This document shows, one piece after another, positions 54,606 to 54,833 of a stretch of DNA of 54,833 bases; position 1 is the first letter of the stretch; each line of letters begins with the position of its first letter. This DNA comes from Ilumatobacteraceae bacterium (GTDB taxonomy: Bacteria; Actinomycetota; Acidimicrobiia; Acidimicrobiales; Ilumatobacteraceae). Location of the stretch: positions 1 through 54,833 of the forward strand of contig JAHENF010000005.1 of the NCBI GenBank assembly GCA_024643255.1, given 5' to 3'. The notes beneath the pieces are model-generated. The model saw nothing but the letters and a program-made list of their open reading frames with translations. It ran no database searches and was not told the DNA's origin. The translations under genes were made by a program, and so were the position numbers.

Positions 54606-54833
54606 ATGAGTCCGAAACCTGAGCACGCCGCTGTTCTCGAGGGGTGGGAGCCGGGCGAGTTCACTTCCGCAGGCATCACGCATCCCACCTACCGGCGTGG
54701 GTCGGGCCCGGCTGTCGTGGTGATCCACGAGGTGCCGAACATCACGCCGCTCGTCACGAAGTTCGCGAACGAGGTGGTCGATCGCGGCTTCACGGTCGTG
54801 ATGCCGTCGCTGTTCGGCACGCCCGGCAAACCG
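54606..54833 (+). CDS. Dienelactone hydrolase family protein, 5' part only
   Basis: 76 codons from ATG 54606; the gene runs off the window. The visible part contains GPAVVVIHEVPNITPLVTKF and VVDRGFTVVMPSLFGTPGKP, the first strands and the oxyanion-side turn of the DLH family. The nucleophile (Cys or Ser) lies beyond the edge. A GAGGAG stretch stands before the ATG, 27 bp after the phosphotransferase stop, so the two may be co-transcribed. Confidence 0.85.
   Translation, partial: MSPKPEHAAVLEGWEPGEFTSAGITHPTYRRGSGPAVVVIHEVPNITPLVTKFANEVVDRGFTVVMPSLFGTPGKP

Overview
The window is GC-rich, densely coded chromosomal DNA whose gene order is that of an actinobacterial core region. Type Z S14 next to zinc-type L36, a zinc-lid adenylate kinase, groES-groEL with CIRCE operators, the alr-tsaE-tsaB-rimI-tsaD run and an ECF41 sigma factor fit Actinomycetota. 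The protein style suggests class Acidimicrobiia, perhaps an Ilumatobacter relative; that genus-level guess is inference. No tRNA, rRNA, CRISPR array, transposase or phage gene was seen.

Layout. (1) 1-463: end of the str operon (tuf 3' end, rpsJ), closed by a strong hairpin terminator. (2) 574-4345: a four-gene non-ribosomal block (HtrA-like protease, alpha/beta hydrolase, LysE-type exporter, PAP2 phosphatase) that separates rpsJ from rplC. (3) 4549-16379: a long S10/spc operon from rplC to rplO, then secY and adk, with its own promoter inside the end of the PAP2 gene. (4) 16438-21578: a second accessory block where map usually lies: TetR regulator, GDT1-type cation exporter, D-aminoacylase-like amidohydrolase, and an FAD oxidoreductase with an ECF41 sigma factor behind an ECF41-type promoter. 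(5) 21839-25823: alpha operon infA-rpmJ-rpsM-rpsK-rpsD-rpoA-rplQ-truA. (6) 25796-29172: a PAS-PAS-GGDEF-EAL protein and a glycosyltransferase. (7) 29319-35300: rplM-rpsI-glmM, an unusually large glmS, and acpS. (8) 35335-44255: acyl-CoA synthetase, nnr, alr, tsaE, tsaB, rimI, tsaD, dus, maf. (9) 44317-46590: groES-groEL with two CIRCE operators and a run of hairpins downstream. (10) 46624-54833: small membrane protein, small hypothetical protein, Nudix hydrolase, atypical SDR, aromatic amino acid decarboxylase-like enzyme with a small membrane protein, guaA, a secreted NlpC/P60 hydrolase, a phosphotransferase and the start of a dienelactone hydrolase.

Most genes are translation machinery or precursor supply: ribosomal proteins, IF-1, RNA polymerase alpha, SecY, Adk, tRNA modification (TruA, TsaBDE, Dus), UDP-GlcNAc precursors (GlmM, GlmS), D-alanine (Alr), GMP (GuaA) and chaperonin. 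The most notable observations are a GlmS-like protein of 1115 residues with conserved catalytic residues but large insertions and an extra C-terminal domain; a near-identical acidic tail shared by L4 and L22; an apparent CTG start for infA; a shared promoter form (TTGGWW-N17-TAKCAT) in front of three ribosomal operons; an ECF41 promoter that would make its own operon leaderless; a CRP-like box upstream of the NlpC/P60 gene; and a recurrent TANNNT motif 6-8 nt before start codons that suggests frequent leaderless transcription.
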